Notes under the pieces: generated by a model
What the model was told of the DNA's origin: nothing
The model's database searches: none
Seen by the model: the letters and a program-made list of their open reading frames with translations, nothing else
Shown: one piece after another, positions 7,500-16,079 of the stretch
How the letters are laid out: each line of letters opens with the position of its first letter
Numbering within the stretch: the stretch's first letter is position 1
Program-made: the position numbers and the translations under genes
Assembly: GCA_031551765.1 (NCBI GenBank)
Contig: JAVBNC010000007.1
Span: 1-27,116 of the forward strand
Direction of reading: 5' to 3'
Length of the DNA: 27,116 nucleotides
Source of the DNA: JAVBNC01 sp031551765
GTDB lineage: Bacteria > Desulfobacterota > Desulfovibrionia > Desulfovibrionales > Desulfovibrionaceae

Positions 7500-7823
7500 A
7501 TGAGCGATGAAAAGAAACCTGGTGCGGCCGCCCCGGAAGAGGCCGCGCCGCGGTTTGAAGACGGCGGCCCGGTTATGCCGAAGGTGACCTTCACCACCTT
7601 TATCCTGTCCCTGGCCTCTTCCGCTCTGGTGCAGCTGGGCGAGGTGCCGGACCCGGTCAGCGGCAAGCTGGAAGAGCCCAATCTGCCCATAGCCAAGCAC
7701 ACCATTGACGTGCTGACCATGCTGCGGGCCAAGACCCAGTGCAGCCTTACGGATGAGGAAGCGCAGATGATGGACGGGCTGCTTTACGAACTGCGCATGA
7801 AATATGTATTGAAAAGCGAATGA
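7500..7823 (+). CDS. DUF1844 family small protein
   Basis: This 107-residue protein matches DUF1844. The conserved core is VTFTTFILSLASSALVQLG (29-47), then NLPIAKHTIDVL and the C-terminal LLYELRMKYV. The N-terminal 25 residues are Ala/Pro/Glu-rich and probably disordered. It has no signal peptide; the hydrophobic stretch is short and polar enough to be a helix in a soluble protein. Function is unknown. AAGGAG lies about 7 nt before the ATG. It sits between the aminotransferase and argC with short gaps (21 and 34 nt), so all three are probably co-transcribed. Confidence 0.9.
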   Translation: MSDEKKPGAAAPEEAAPRFEDGGPVMPKVTFTTFILSLASSALVQLGEVPDPVSGKLEEPNLPIAKHTIDVLTMLRAKTQCSLTDEEAQMMDGLLYELRMKYVLKSE

Positions 7824-7857
7824 TTGTGATTTCGCATAGGACGAGAGAGGGAAAGCC

Positions 7858-8910
7858 ATGAAACAGATCGCTGTCGGCCTTGTGGGCGTTACCGGGTACA
7901 CGGGCATGGAACTGACCAGAATCATGGATGGCCACCCGGCCATGCGGCTTGTGCGCGTCACCTCGCGAACGGAAGCGGGCAAACCTTTGCGCGCCATCTA
8001 CCCCTTTCTGCAGGGCCTGCCCACCGGTGATCTGACCATCAGCCAGCCGGACCCGGCGGACCTGGCCAAAGCCTGCGAGCTGGTGTTTCTGGCCGTGCCC
8101 CACGGCGCGGCCATGGAAATGGCGGCTTCCCTGCGCGGCGCGGGCCTGAGGGTGGTGGACCTTTCCGCGGATTTCAGGCTGCGGGACGTGAACACCTTTA
8201 CCCAGTGGTACAAGGGCGAGCACACCCAGACCGGCTACCTGAAAGAAGCCGTCTACGGCCTGCCGGAATTCTACGCGGCGGAAATAGCCAAGGCGAAACT
8301 TATCGCCAACCCCGGCTGTTACCCCACGGCTTCCATTCTGGCTTTGGCCCCGGCCCTGCGCCACAAGTTCATCGAAGCGGACGGCATTGTCATTGACGCC
8401 AAATCCGGTGTCACGGGCGCGGGCCGCACCGCCAGCGTGGGCGGGCTGTTCTGCGAGGTTTCGGACAGCTTCCGGGCCTACAACCTGACCAAGCACCGCC
8501 ACACCCCGGAAATAGAGCAGGAACTCAGCCTGGTGGCGGGCAAGGAGATCGTGGTCTCGTTCAACGCGCACCTCTTGCCCGTGAACCGGGGCATTCTGGC
8601 CACCATTTACACCAAGCTTGTCGGCGAGCGCGGCCTGGACGAAATCCACGCCGCGTATGTCAAAGACTACGCGCCGCATCCCTTTGTGCGCGTGCTGCCC
8701 AAGGGGCAGTTGCCGGAACTGCGCAGCGTGCGCGGCACCATGTACTGCGATATAGCCCTGGCCATTGACCCCAGAACCGGGCGGCTGATTATCGTTTCCG
8801 CCATCGACAACCTGTGCCGGGGGGCTTCCGGCCAGGCTATCGCCAACGCCAACCTGATGGCCGGGCTGCCGCTGGAGACGGGGTTGCGCCTGGCGCCGCT
8901 GGTGCCGTAG
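7858..8910 (+). CDS. argC: N-acetyl-gamma-glutamyl-phosphate reductase
   Basis: ArgC carries out the third step of arginine synthesis: NADPH-dependent reduction of N-acetylglutamyl-5-phosphate to the semialdehyde. The 350-residue length is typical. The nucleotide-binding GVTGYTG is at 10-16, the DLSADFRLRD signature at 101-110, and the catalytic cysteine in NPGCYPT at Cys154. The substrate-binding segment KSGVTGAGR and the C-terminal RGASGQA are also present. The start is preceded by GAGAGAGGG about 8 nt upstream. It is the last gene of a probable three-gene operon; no other arginine gene is in the window. A strong stem-loop follows 23 nt after the stop. Confidence 0.97.
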   Translation: MKQIAVGLVGVTGYTGMELTRIMDGHPAMRLVRVTSRTEAGKPLRAIYPFLQGLPTGDLTISQPDPADLAKACELVFLAVPHGAAMEMAASLRGAGLRVVDLSADFRLRDVNTFTQWYKGEHTQTGYLKEAVYGLPEFYAAEIAKAKLIANPGCYPTASILALAPALRHKFIEADGIVIDAKSGVTGAGRTASVGGLFCEVSDSFRAYNLTKHRHTPEIEQELSLVAGKEIVVSFNAHLLPVNRGILATIYTKLVGERGLDEIHAAYVKDYAPHPFVRVLPKGQLPELRSVRGTMYCDIALAIDPRTGRLIIVSAIDNLCRGASGQAIANANLMAGLPLETGLRLAPLVP

Positions 8911-8933
8911 GGGCGTTACAACAACACATGACG

Positions 8934-8966
8934 ACGGCCGTCTCCGCGTGTTGCGGGGGCGGCCGT
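8934..8966 (+). terminator. Stem-loop terminator after argC
   Basis: ACGGCCGTCTCCGC pairs with GCGGGGGCGGCCGT in a 14-bp stem (two G-U pairs) around a GTGTT loop, 23 nt after the argC stop. There is no T-run, so termination is likely but not certain. Confidence 0.6.
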
Positions 8967-8996
8967 TGGCGTTGGGGGGGGGCGGCCCTCCTCCGG

Positions 8997-9029
8997 AGGT
9001 CATCCTTCGCTCTACGCTCAGGATGACCT
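8997..9029. repeat. Dispersed inverted repeat of the GTCATCCT...AGGATGAC type
   Basis: AGGTCATCCT and AGGATGACCT are a perfect 10-bp inverted repeat around TCGCTCTACGCTC. This resembles a short motif scattered between genes in many bacterial genomes. Confidence 0.6.
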
Positions 9030-9053
9030 GTAGTCAGGGGCGAAACTCCTGTT

Positions 9054-9175
9054 ACCCCCTGTCAAAGTTTTCAGGGAAAGGGGATGGGATCCAAGGGAAG
9101 GGGAAACCCCGCACAGGCCGCGCCTGCCCTTTTTCCCAAAAGGGGGTTTCCCCTTCCTCTGGCCGCCGGAGGCAT
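9054..9175 (+). repeat. Composite intergenic repeat upstream of valS (family C plus B fragment)
   Basis: ACCCCCTGTCAAAGTTTT...GGAAAGGGGATGGG at 9054-9088 matches the family C copy at 3954-3990. It is followed by an inverted pair, AAGGGAAGGGGAAACCCC against GGGGGTTTCCCCTTCC, and by GGCCGCCGGAGGCAT (9161-9175), the reverse complement of the start of the family B left arm. The 346-bp gap between argC and valS holds no gene. Confidence 0.55.
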
Positions 9176-9186
9176 CTCCCCGTCTC

Positions 9187-9215
9187 TTGTTCGCCGCACA
9201 AAAACCGGCTACAGT
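9187..9215 (+). promoter_or_regulatory. valS: Predicted sigma70-type promoter of valS
   Basis: TTGTTC (9187-9192) and TACAGT (9210-9215) are separated by exactly 17 nt, about 42 nt upstream of the valS start. Both hexamers match the consensus at most positions. No T-box leader is visible. Confidence 0.55.
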
Positions 9216-9256
9216 GCCCTCTTTGCTTTCACGAATTCCACTTACCGGAGTATTCC

Positions 9257-11926
9257 ATGTCCGAGAACGCCCTGCCCAAGGGGTACGAGCCCAAAGAAGC
9301 CGAAGACCGCTGGCGCACGCGCTGGGAAGAAGGCCGGGCGTTCACGCCCTCTCTGGATGACGCCCGCGATAACCCCAACGGCACCTATTCCATAGTCATT
9401 CCGCCGCCCAACGTGACGGGGAACCTGCATATCGGCCATGCGCTGAACCTGACGCTGCAGGACATCCTCTGCCGCCACGCGCGGCAGCTGGGCAAAACGG
9501 TGCTCTGGGTGCCCGGGGAAGACCACGCGGGCATAGCCACCCAGAACGTGGTGGAACGCCGCCTGGCGGAGGAAGGCAAGACCCGGCACGACCTGGGGCG
9601 CGAAGCGTTCGTGGAACGCGTCTGGCGCTGGAAAGAAGAATACGGCGAGAACATCCGGCGGCAGATCAAGGCCATGGGCGCTTCCGTGGACTGGACCCGC
9701 GAGCGCTTCACCATGGACGAAGGCCTCTCCGCCGCCGTGCGCAAGGTCTTTGTGCGCCTGTACAAGGAAGGGCTGATCTACAAGGGCGACTATATCATCA
9801 ACTGGTGCAACCGCTGCCACACCGCGCTTGCCGACGACGAGGTGGACCACGCCCCGCGCATGACCAAGCTGTGGAAAATCACCTACCCGCTGGCGGACGG
9901 CTCCGGTTCCCTGACCATAGCCACCACCCGGCCGGAAACCATGCTCGGGGATACGGCCGTGGCCGTGCACCCGGAAGACGAGCGCTACGCCGCCTTTGTG
10001 GGCAAGGAAGTGGTGCTGCCGCTGATGAACCGGCGCATTCCGGTTATCGCGGACAACTACGTGGACAAAGAGTTCGGCACCGGCGCGCTCAAAGTCACCC
10101 CGTCCCACGACCACAACGACTGGGACCTGGGCCACAAGCACAAATTGGAGTTCATCCAGGTCATCGACGAAGAAGGCCGCATGAACGACAACGCGGGCGC
10201 GTACCAGGGCCTGACCAAAGAAGAAGCCCGCGACCGCATCGTGGCGGACCTGGAAAAGAGCGGCGCCCTGGCCGGGATAGAGGACTACAACCACAGCGCG
10301 GCGCTGTGCTACCGCTGCAAGTCGGTGATCGAGCCGCATGTGTCCACGCAGTGGTTCGTGAAAGTCGGCCCGCTGGCCCAAAAAGCCCGCGCCGCCGTGC
10401 CGGACGACACGCAAATCTACCCGGCCTCCTGGCTGAAAACCTACTACAACTGGCTGGACAACATCCGCGACTGGTGCATCAGCCGCCAGCTCTGGTGGGG
10501 CCACCGCATCCCGGCCTGGACCTGCGAAAGCTGCGGCAAGCTGCTGGTGGAAGAAGAAGGCCCGGACAAATGCCCGGACTGCGGCGGCGAGCGCTTTACC
10601 CAGGACGAGGACGTGCTGGACACCTGGTTCTCTTCCGCCCTCTGGCCCTTCTCCACCATGGGCTGGCCGGACCAGACTGAAGAACTCGAGCGCTTCTACC
10701 CCACCAACGTGCTGGTCACGGGCTTTGATATCATCTTCTTCTGGGTGGCCCGCATGATGATGATGGGCATCCACTTCATGGGCAAGGTGCCCTTTGACCA
10801 CGTCTACATCCACGCGTTGGTGCGGGACGCGGACGGCAAGAAAATGTCCAAGTCCACGGGCAACGTCATCGACCCGCTGGAAATGATCGGCAAGTACGGC
10901 ACGGATTCGCTGCGCTTCACGCTCACGGCTTTCGCGGCCATGGGCCGGGACATCAAGCTTTCGGAAGAGCGCATCGAAGGCTACCGCCACTTTGTCAACA
11001 AAATCTGGAACGCGGCCCGTTTCGCGCTCATGAACCTGCCGGACGACGCCTTCCTCAAGAGCGGCCTCAAACTTGAGGACATTCAGGGCACCCACCACCG
11101 CTGGATCCTGCACCGGCTGGAAGAAGTCAAGGCCGCCAACAAAGAGGCCGTGGCCGGCTACCGTTTCAACGACGTGGCCCAGGACCTGTACAAGTTCGTG
11201 TGGAACGAGCTGTGCGACTGGTACCTGGAGTTGATCAAGCCGGACTTCCAGGCCGGGGGCCAGCGCGCGGATGAAGCGCGTCTCGTCCTCTGGACCGTGC
11301 TGCGCGAAGCCCTGGTGTTGCTGCACCCGGTCATGCCCTTTGTCAGCGCGGAAATCTGGCAGGCCCTGCCCGGCCACGCCGACGACGCGGACATCAGCCG
11401 CGAGCTGTTCCCGGCCATGCGTCCCGCCTGCCTGGACGCGGCCGCCGCCACCCGCATGGACATGCTCCAGGCCGCCATTGTGGCCGTGCGCACCATGCGC
11501 GCGGAGCTGAACATCGCGCCGTCGCTCAAACTCGCGGCCATCATCCGCCCGGCGGACGAGGCTTCCGCAAGCGCCTTGCGCGACCACGCGGATCTCATCC
11601 GCTTTCTGGCCCGTCTGGAGAGCCTGACCATCGACGCTTCCGCAACCGCGCCCAAGGCTTCCGCAAGCTCGGTTGCGGCCGGGAACGAAGTCATCCTGCC
11701 GCTGGCCGGGGCCGTGGACTTCAACGACGAGCTGGCCCGTCTGGACAAGGAGCTGGCCAAGATGGACAAAGAGTGCGGCATGCTCGCGGGCAAGCTGGCC
11801 AACCCCAGTTACGTGGAACGCGCCCCCGCCGAAGTGGTGGCCCGCGACCGCGCCCGGGTGGCCGAACTGAACGACGCCAAAGACAAGCTGAAAGCGCTGC
11901 AGCGGAGGTTCAGAGAGGCGCTGTAA
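9257..11926 (+). CDS. valS: Valyl-tRNA synthetase
   Basis: This 889-residue class I synthetase charges tRNA(Val) with valine in the cytoplasm. The HIGH motif is at 58-61 within NVTGNLHIGHALN, and KMSKS is at 529-533. Cysteine pairs in CNRC and in CESCGK...CPDCGG mark zinc-binding inserts. The editing domain and DVLDTWFSSALWPF segment are intact. The C-terminal 65 residues form the charged coiled coil typical of ValS. The frame is open far upstream, but the ATG at 9257 begins the recognisable MSENALPKGYEPKEAEDRW and has CCGGAG about 8 nt before it. A promoter-like sequence precedes it, and a family B element begins 7 nt after its stop. Confidence 0.98.
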   Translation: MSENALPKGYEPKEAEDRWRTRWEEGRAFTPSLDDARDNPNGTYSIVIPPPNVTGNLHIGHALNLTLQDILCRHARQLGKTVLWVPGEDHAGIATQNVVERRLAEEGKTRHDLGREAFVERVWRWKEEYGENIRRQIKAMGASVDWTRERFTMDEGLSAAVRKVFVRLYKEGLIYKGDYIINWCNRCHTALADDEVDHAPRMTKLWKITYPLADGSGSLTIATTRPETMLGDTAVAVHPEDERYAAFVGKEVVLPLMNRRIPVIADNYVDKEFGTGALKVTPSHDHNDWDLGHKHKLEFIQVIDEEGRMNDNAGAYQGLTKEEARDRIVADLEKSGALAGIEDYNHSAALCYRCKSVIEPHVSTQWFVKVGPLAQKARAAVPDDTQIYPASWLKTYYNWLDNIRDWCISRQLWWGHRIPAWTCESCGKLLVEEEGPDKCPDCGGERFTQDEDVLDTWFSSALWPFSTMGWPDQTEELERFYPTNVLVTGFDIIFFWVARMMMMGIHFMGKVPFDHVYIHALVRDADGKKMSKSTGNVIDPLEMIGKYGTDSLRFTLTAFAAMGRDIKLSEERIEGYRHFVNKIWNAARFALMNLPDDAFLKSGLKLEDIQGTHHRWILHRLEEVKAANKEAVAGYRFNDVAQDLYKFVWNELCDWYLELIKPDFQAGGQRADEARLVLWTVLREALVLLHPVMPFVSAEIWQALPGHADDADISRELFPAMRPACLDAAAATRMDMLQAAIVAVRTMRAELNIAPSLKLAAIIRPADEASASALRDHADLIRFLARLESLTIDASATAPKASASSVAAGNEVILPLAGAVDFNDELARLDKELAKMDKECGMLAGKLANPSYVERAPAEVVARDRARVAELNDAKDKLKALQRRFREAL

Positions 11927-11933
11927 GAGGATT

Positions 11934-12252
11934 TTGTCGAAGCCAATTTGGATGGGAGCATGCCTCCGGCGGCCAAAGAGGGCTCCGCCCTCTCTGGACT
12001 CACCCGCCAAGGGGCGCGCCCCTTGGAACCCATTCAGGGTGGGTACGGAACGCCGTTACTTGGTGTACGCCATCCTGACGAGTGGGGCCTTTTTACCTAT
12101 CAAGCTCGCGTCCGCCAGTACGTGAGCGCCGTGGCGCGAACAGAACGGAAGACGCGCACCACTTGCCTCACCCACCCTGAATGGGTTCCAAGGGTGCTAA
12201 CCCTTGGCGGGTGCAGGGCGGAGCCCTGCTTCGACTCTTAGATGGCTTCGAC
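11934..12252. repeat. Family B repeat, long full-length copy
   Basis: This 319-bp element starts TTGTCGAAGCCAATTTGG and ends ATGGCTTCGAC. The left arm (ATGCCTCCGGCGGCC...CATTCAGGGTG) and the right arm (CACCCTGAATGGG...CCCTGCTTCGACTC) share an inverted core around CACCC/GGGTG. The centre differs from the 4755 and 22984 copies, so arms and centre appear to evolve separately. It fills nearly the whole valS to cobA-hemD gap. Short open frames inside are repeat-derived. Confidence 0.8.
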
Positions 12253-12277
12253 CCTATTGCCTTTCCAAAGGTTCGTC

Positions 12278-13813
12278 ATGACGCAAACCGGAACAGTATA
12301 TCTTATAGGCGCGGGACCGGGCGATCCGGGCCTGTTTACGTTGCGGGGGCGGGAACTGCTCTCGGCTTGCGACGTGGTGGTGTACGACTATCTGGCTTCC
12401 CCGGCTCTTTTGGCGCATACGCGCAAGGACGCGGAGATTATTTACGCGGGCAAGAAGGGCGGGGACCATACGCTGGTCCAGGACCGGATTAACGCGCTGC
12501 TGATTGAGAAGGCCAGGGCGGGCAAGTCCGTGGCCCGGCTCAAGGGCGGGGACCCGTATATGTTCGGCCGGGGCGGGGAAGAGGCGGAAGAACTGCTGGA
12601 TGCCGGGGTTCCCTTTGAAGTGGTGCCCGGCGTGACCAGCGCCATAGCGGGACCGGCTTACGCGGGCATACCGCTGACGCACAGGGCTTTTGCCTCGTCC
12701 GTGTGTTTCGCCACCGGCCACCCGGACGCCTCCAAAACCGAGGACAGCCACAACTGGCGGGCTTTGGCGGAAGGCACGAGTACGCTGGTCTTTTTCATGG
12801 GCGTGAAGAACTTGCCGGTAATCGTCCGCAAACTTACCGATAACGGCATGGACCCCCAAACCCCGGCGGCCCTGGTGCGCTGGGGCACCACGCCGGACCA
12901 CAGGAGCGCGGTCTGCACCCTGGAAAGCCTGGAGCGGACGGCGGAAGAGGGCGGCTTTGCCGCGCCCAGCCTCATCGTCATCGGCCAGGTGGTCACGCTG
13001 CGGGACAAGCTGAACTGGTTCGAGAAGAAGCCCCTGCTGGGCAAGGGAATCGTGGTCACCAGGGCCAGGGAGCAGGCCAGTTCCATGGCGGCGGCCCTGC
13101 GCGGCCTGGGCGCGCGGGTCATCGAATTTCCGGCCATCCGCATTCTGCCCCTGGCGGACCAGGCCCCGCTGCGCGAAGCGCTCCGCCGTCTGCGCGAGTA
13201 TGACTGGGTGATTTTTACGTCCGTCAACGGCGTGGCCGTGTTCCGGGATCAGCTTTCGGCCCTGGGCCTGGACGCCCGGGCCCTGGCCGGGAGCAAAGTC
13301 GCGGCCATGGGGCCGGCCACGGCGGACGCCCTGCGCGGCATGGGCATCAGCCCGGACTTTGTGCCCGCCGCCTTTGTCGCGGAATCCGCGCTGCGGGGCC
13401 TGCTGGCGCAAGGCGTCGCGGATAAGCGCATCCTCATGCCCAGGGCCAGGGAGGCCCGCGACGTGCTGCCCAAGGGCCTGCGGGAAGCCGGGGCCGCGGT
13501 GGACGTGGTCGCGGTCTACGAAACCCTCCCGCCTGCGGAAAGCAAGGGGGAAGGCAAGGACGAAGTCCTGCGCCTGCTGGAAGAGGGCAAGGTCCACGCC
13601 GTCACCTTCGGGTCTTCCTCCACGGTGCGCAATTTCCTGGAGCGGATTCCCGTGGAGACCCTCAGGCGCCACCCGGAGCTACGGTTCGCCTGCATCGGCC
13701 CCATCACGGCCCGGACGCTGACGGATGCGGGCCTGCCCTGCCACATCCAGCCGCCGGAATTCACCATCCCGGCCCTGGTGGCCGCGCTGGAGGCGGCTTT
13801 CAGCCAGTCTTAG
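12278..13813 (+). CDS. cobA-hemD: Fused uroporphyrinogen-III C-methyltransferase / uroporphyrinogen-III synthase
   Basis: This 511-residue bifunctional enzyme joins two tetrapyrrole steps. The N-terminal half (about 1-245) is a SAM uroporphyrinogen-III methyltransferase making precorrin-2, with GAGPGDPGL (11-19), GGDPYMFGRGGEE (90-102) and VVPGVTSA (115-122). The C-terminal half (about 255-505) is uroporphyrinogen-III synthase, beginning KGIVVTRAREQ, with the low sequence conservation usual for HemD. Such fusions are known in Desulfovibrio, where precorrin-2 feeds siroheme, cobalamin and the alternative heme route. The ATG at 12278 has AAAGG 6 nt before it and precedes the family N-terminus; the upstream in-frame ATG lies in a repeat. 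The last two bases of its stop codon are the first bases of a family A repeat. Confidence 0.95.
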   Translation: MTQTGTVYLIGAGPGDPGLFTLRGRELLSACDVVVYDYLASPALLAHTRKDAEIIYAGKKGGDHTLVQDRINALLIEKARAGKSVARLKGGDPYMFGRGGEEAEELLDAGVPFEVVPGVTSAIAGPAYAGIPLTHRAFASSVCFATGHPDASKTEDSHNWRALAEGTSTLVFFMGVKNLPVIVRKLTDNGMDPQTPAALVRWGTTPDHRSAVCTLESLERTAEEGGFAAPSLIVIGQVVTLRDKLNWFEKKPLLGKGIVVTRAREQASSMAAALRGLGARVIEFPAIRILPLADQAPLREALRRLREYDWVIFTSVNGVAVFRDQLSALGLDARALAGSKVAAMGPATADALRGMGISPDFVPAAFVAESALRGLLAQGVADKRILMPRAREARDVLPKGLREAGAAVDVVAVYETLPPAESKGEGKDEVLRLLEEGKVHAVTFGSSSTVRNFLERIPVETLRRHPELRFACIGPITARTLTDAGLPCHIQPPEFTIPALVAALEAAFSQS

Positions 13814-13936
13814 AGCAGTTTCGCTTTGAGATTGTCGCTTAACGGCGGGCAAAGCCCGCCTACGCCAATCTCACGGCAAGGATTTGAAGACAAATCCTTG
13901 CAGAGCAGTTGAACATTTTCAATGTTCAACTGCTCT
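13812..13936 (+). repeat. Family A structured repeat, copy 3 (complete)
   Basis: This 125-bp copy is nearly identical to 1088-1212. Its last hairpin is a perfect 16-bp stem (AGAGCAGTTGAACATT with its complement) around TTC; the equivalent stem in copy 2 has one mismatch. It begins inside the cobA-hemD stop codon, so the element could be that gene's 3' end structure. No family B copy is attached here. Confidence 0.88.
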
Positions 13937-13968
13937 AGAAAAAGCCCGCGTTTCCCGGGGCTGTTTTT
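13937..13968 (+). terminator. Possible terminator downstream of cobA-hemD
   Basis: An A-tract with GCCC pairs with GGGC and a following T-tract (GGGGCTGTTTTT), giving a short stem-loop with a U-run. Located just after the family A repeat and before the first hydrolase gene. Confidence 0.4.
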
Positions 13969-13989
13969 CGCGTCAAAACGTGCTACACA
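13961..13989 (+). promoter_or_regulatory. Possible promoter of the hydrolase cluster
   Basis: CTGTTT (13961-13966) and TACACA (13984-13989) have a 17-nt spacer, with TG just before the -10 (TGCTACACA). The hydrolase start lies about 40 nt downstream. Motif match only. Confidence 0.4.
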
Positions 13990-14028
13990 GGAACCCTCAC
14001 CACTTACTCATCCTTACGGAGGATCTCC

Positions 14029-14961
14029 ATGCTGCGCAAACTTCTGGTCTTTACCGCGCTTTGCCTCGCTTTGACCGTGGGCACGGCCCTGGCTCTGGAA
14101 ACGGGCTCGGGCAGCTACAAAATGAAGGACCGCGAAACCGGGGAAACCCTGACCGTCTGGTACTACAAGCCCGCCAATTTTTCCAAGGACACGCCCATCC
14201 TCTTTGTGCTGCACGGCATGCTGCGCAACCCGGACGAATACCGCGACCAGTGGAAAGAGCACGCCGAAAAATACGGCATCATGCTGCTGGTGCCCGGCTT
14301 TACGGAAGAACTGTTCCCCGGCCCCAACGGGTACAACCTGGGCAATATCTTTGTGGCCGCCACCAAGCAGGAAGTGGCGGGCAGGGACGTTTCCGGAACC
14401 ATGAACCCCAAGAGCCGCTGGAGCTACCGCGTGGTGGACAAGGTCTTTGCGGACTTCAAAGCCCAGCGCGAAAAAACCGGCCAGGCCAAATACTATCTGT
14501 TCGGCCACAGCGCGGGGAGCCAGTACGTGCACCGCATGCTGGAATTCGTGCCCGACGCCAAAGTCAAAATGGCCATTGCCGCCAACGCGGGCTGGTACAC
14601 CATGCCGGACCTGAACAAGGCTTGGCCCTACGGCCTTAAAGGCACGGGCCTGACCCAGGCGGACGTCAAGCGCTTCCTCTCCTTCCCCCTGGTCATCCTG
14701 CTGGGCGAAAAAGACAACGACCCCCAACACCACCAGCTGCGCCGCAACAAGGAATCCGACGAGCAGGGCACCAACCGCTTTGACCGGGGCAAAAACTTCT
14801 TCGCCTACGGCCAGAACCTGGCCAAGCAGCTGAAAGCGCCCTTCAACTGGAAAATCCAGACCGTGCCCGGCGTGGCCCACAGCAACGCCGGCATGTCCGC
14901 CGCCGCGGCCGCCATCGTGGCCGAAGAAGCGCAGAAGGCCGTTAAAAAGACGAAGAAATAG
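14029..14961 (+). CDS. Secreted alpha/beta hydrolase, tandem paralogue 1
   Basis: This 310-residue protein has a clear Sec signal peptide (MLRKLL then a hydrophobic core) with likely cleavage after ALA at residue 22, so it acts in the periplasm or outside the cell. The fold is alpha/beta hydrolase, near the esterase / PHB-depolymerase-like group. The oxyanion-side LHGM is at 61-64, and the nucleophile elbow GHSAGS gives Ser161. Asp229 in GEKDNDP and His284 in VPGVAHSN are the best acid and base candidates. The substrate is unknown. The tail is lysine-rich (VKKTKK). GGAGGA lies just before the start. It is the first of three tandem paralogues; a half family B repeat follows its stop directly. 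Confidence 0.88.
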   Translation: MLRKLLVFTALCLALTVGTALALETGSGSYKMKDRETGETLTVWYYKPANFSKDTPILFVLHGMLRNPDEYRDQWKEHAEKYGIMLLVPGFTEELFPGPNGYNLGNIFVAATKQEVAGRDVSGTMNPKSRWSYRVVDKVFADFKAQREKTGQAKYYLFGHSAGSQYVHRMLEFVPDAKVKMAIAANAGWYTMPDLNKAWPYGLKGTGLTQADVKRFLSFPLVILLGEKDNDPQHHQLRRNKESDEQGTNRFDRGKNFFAYGQNLAKQLKAPFNWKIQTVPGVAHSNAGMSAAAAAIVAEEAQKAVKKTKK

Positions 14962-15043
14962 CTGTCGAAGCCAATGAAGAATGAGAGCAGGGCTCTGCCC
15001 TGCACCCGCCAAGGGTTAGCACCCTTGGAACCCATTCAGGGTG
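14962..15043 (+). repeat. Family B half element
   Basis: CTGTCGAAGCCAATG is followed by GCAGGGCTCTGCCCTGC and the arm CACCCGCCAAGGGTTAGC to CATTCAGGGTG, where it stops. The right end is missing. The repeat begins on the base after the hydrolase stop codon. Confidence 0.75.
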
Positions 15044-15106
15044 ACGAATGAAGTTCCGGCGTGGATGCCGGGGTACTTGACCCCGTGACAGGGGTATGAT
15101 TACGGT

Positions 15107-15137
15107 CTGCCGGGCGCGTGGCTTGCGCGCCCGGCAG
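15107..15137 (+). promoter_or_regulatory. Strong hairpin in the leader of hydrolase paralogue 2
   Basis: CTGCCGGGCGCG and CGCGCCCGGCAG form a perfect 12-bp stem around TGGCTTG. It lies about 50 nt before the start of the next hydrolase and has no T-run. It could be a transcript-stabilising or terminator structure. Confidence 0.5.
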
Positions 15138-15187
15138 CCGTCGTTCCAGCGTCTTTTGACCCTTCCGCAACCTGAAGGAGTTCCCTC

Positions 15188-16072
15188 ATGCGCCGTGCCC
15201 TCTCCTGTCTTGCTTTGCTGTGTCTCCTCCTCTTCTCCCTCCCGGCCCTGGCCCTGGAAACGGGCGCGGGCAGCTACGAGTATCTGGATGTGCCCAGCGG
15301 CCGCACCCTGACCGTCTTTTACTACAAACCCGCGTCCTTTACGGACCAAACGCCGGTGGTCGTCTCTCTGCACGGCATGAGCCGCAACGCGCGGGGTTCG
15401 CGCAACGACTGGCAGAAACACGCGGACAGCCTGGGCATAGCCGTGCTGGCCCCGCACTTTACCAAAGAACAGTTCGCGGGCACGGAAGAGTATAACCTGG
15501 GCAATATTCTCCGGGACGGCAAGAAAAACCCGGAAGCCCTGTGGAGCTTCCGCCTGCCGGACGCCGTGTTCGCGGATTTCGTCAAGCGCGAGAAGAGCAA
15601 AGTCAAGGGCTTCTATCTTTTCGGGCACAGCGCGGGCGGGCAGTTCGTGCACCGCATGCTGCTGTTCCAGCCCAAAACCAAGGCCAAACTGGTCATGGCC
15701 GCCAATTCCGGCTGGTACACCATGCCGGACCTGGCTGAAAAATGGCCTTACGGCCTCAAGGGTATGGGACTGACCAACGCGGACCTGAAGCGTTTCGTCT
15801 CTTTCCCGCTGGTCATTTTGCTGGGCGAAAAGGACAACGACCCCACCCATTACCAGCTGGCGCGCGGCCCGGAAGTGGACAAGCAGGGCGACAACCGTTT
15901 CGCCAGGGGCCAGTATTACTACAGCTGCGGCCAGGACCTGGCCAAGAAGCTGAAAGCCCCGTTCAAGTGGCGGGTCATCCCCGTGCCGGGCGTGGCGCAC
16001 CAGAACGGCGGCATGGTGGACGCCGCCGCCAAGGTGGTGGCGGAAGATTTGGCGAAAAACAAGAAGAAGTAA
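15188..16072 (+). CDS. Secreted alpha/beta hydrolase, tandem paralogue 2
   Basis: This 294-residue protein is a full-length paralogue of its two neighbours. The signal peptide (MRRALSCLALLCLLLFSLPALA) is followed by the mature start LETGAGSY, almost the same as paralogue 1. LHGM is at 61-64 and GHSAGG supplies Ser148; GEKDNDP and VPGVAHQN supply the likely Asp and His. It is shorter than paralogue 1 because the loop after YNLGNI is reduced. The C-terminus is again lysine-rich (KNKKK). AAGGAG lies 8 nt before the ATG. All three catalytic elements remain, so it is probably active; divergence in loops suggests a different substrate range, which is inference. Confidence 0.88.
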   Translation: MRRALSCLALLCLLLFSLPALALETGAGSYEYLDVPSGRTLTVFYYKPASFTDQTPVVVSLHGMSRNARGSRNDWQKHADSLGIAVLAPHFTKEQFAGTEEYNLGNILRDGKKNPEALWSFRLPDAVFADFVKREKSKVKGFYLFGHSAGGQFVHRMLLFQPKTKAKLVMAANSGWYTMPDLAEKWPYGLKGMGLTNADLKRFVSFPLVILLGEKDNDPTHYQLARGPEVDKQGDNRFARGQYYYSCGQDLAKKLKAPFKWRVIPVPGVAHQNGGMVDAAAKVVAEDLAKNKKK

Positions 16073-16079
16073 CCCTGAC

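Noticed and set aside
6282..7997. 571-codon minus-strand open frame
   Set aside because: It covers the aminotransferase, DUF1844 and argC start on the opposite strand and shows only composition-driven sequence.
8911..9256. T-box leader upstream of valS
   Set aside because: No T-box core or specifier stem was found; the gap is made of dispersed repeats and a promoter-like sequence.
9242..12010. 922-codon open frame on the minus strand opposite valS
   Set aside because: It is a high-GC codon-bias shadow of a clearly real gene. The translation is rich in His, Val, Gly and Arg with no domain.
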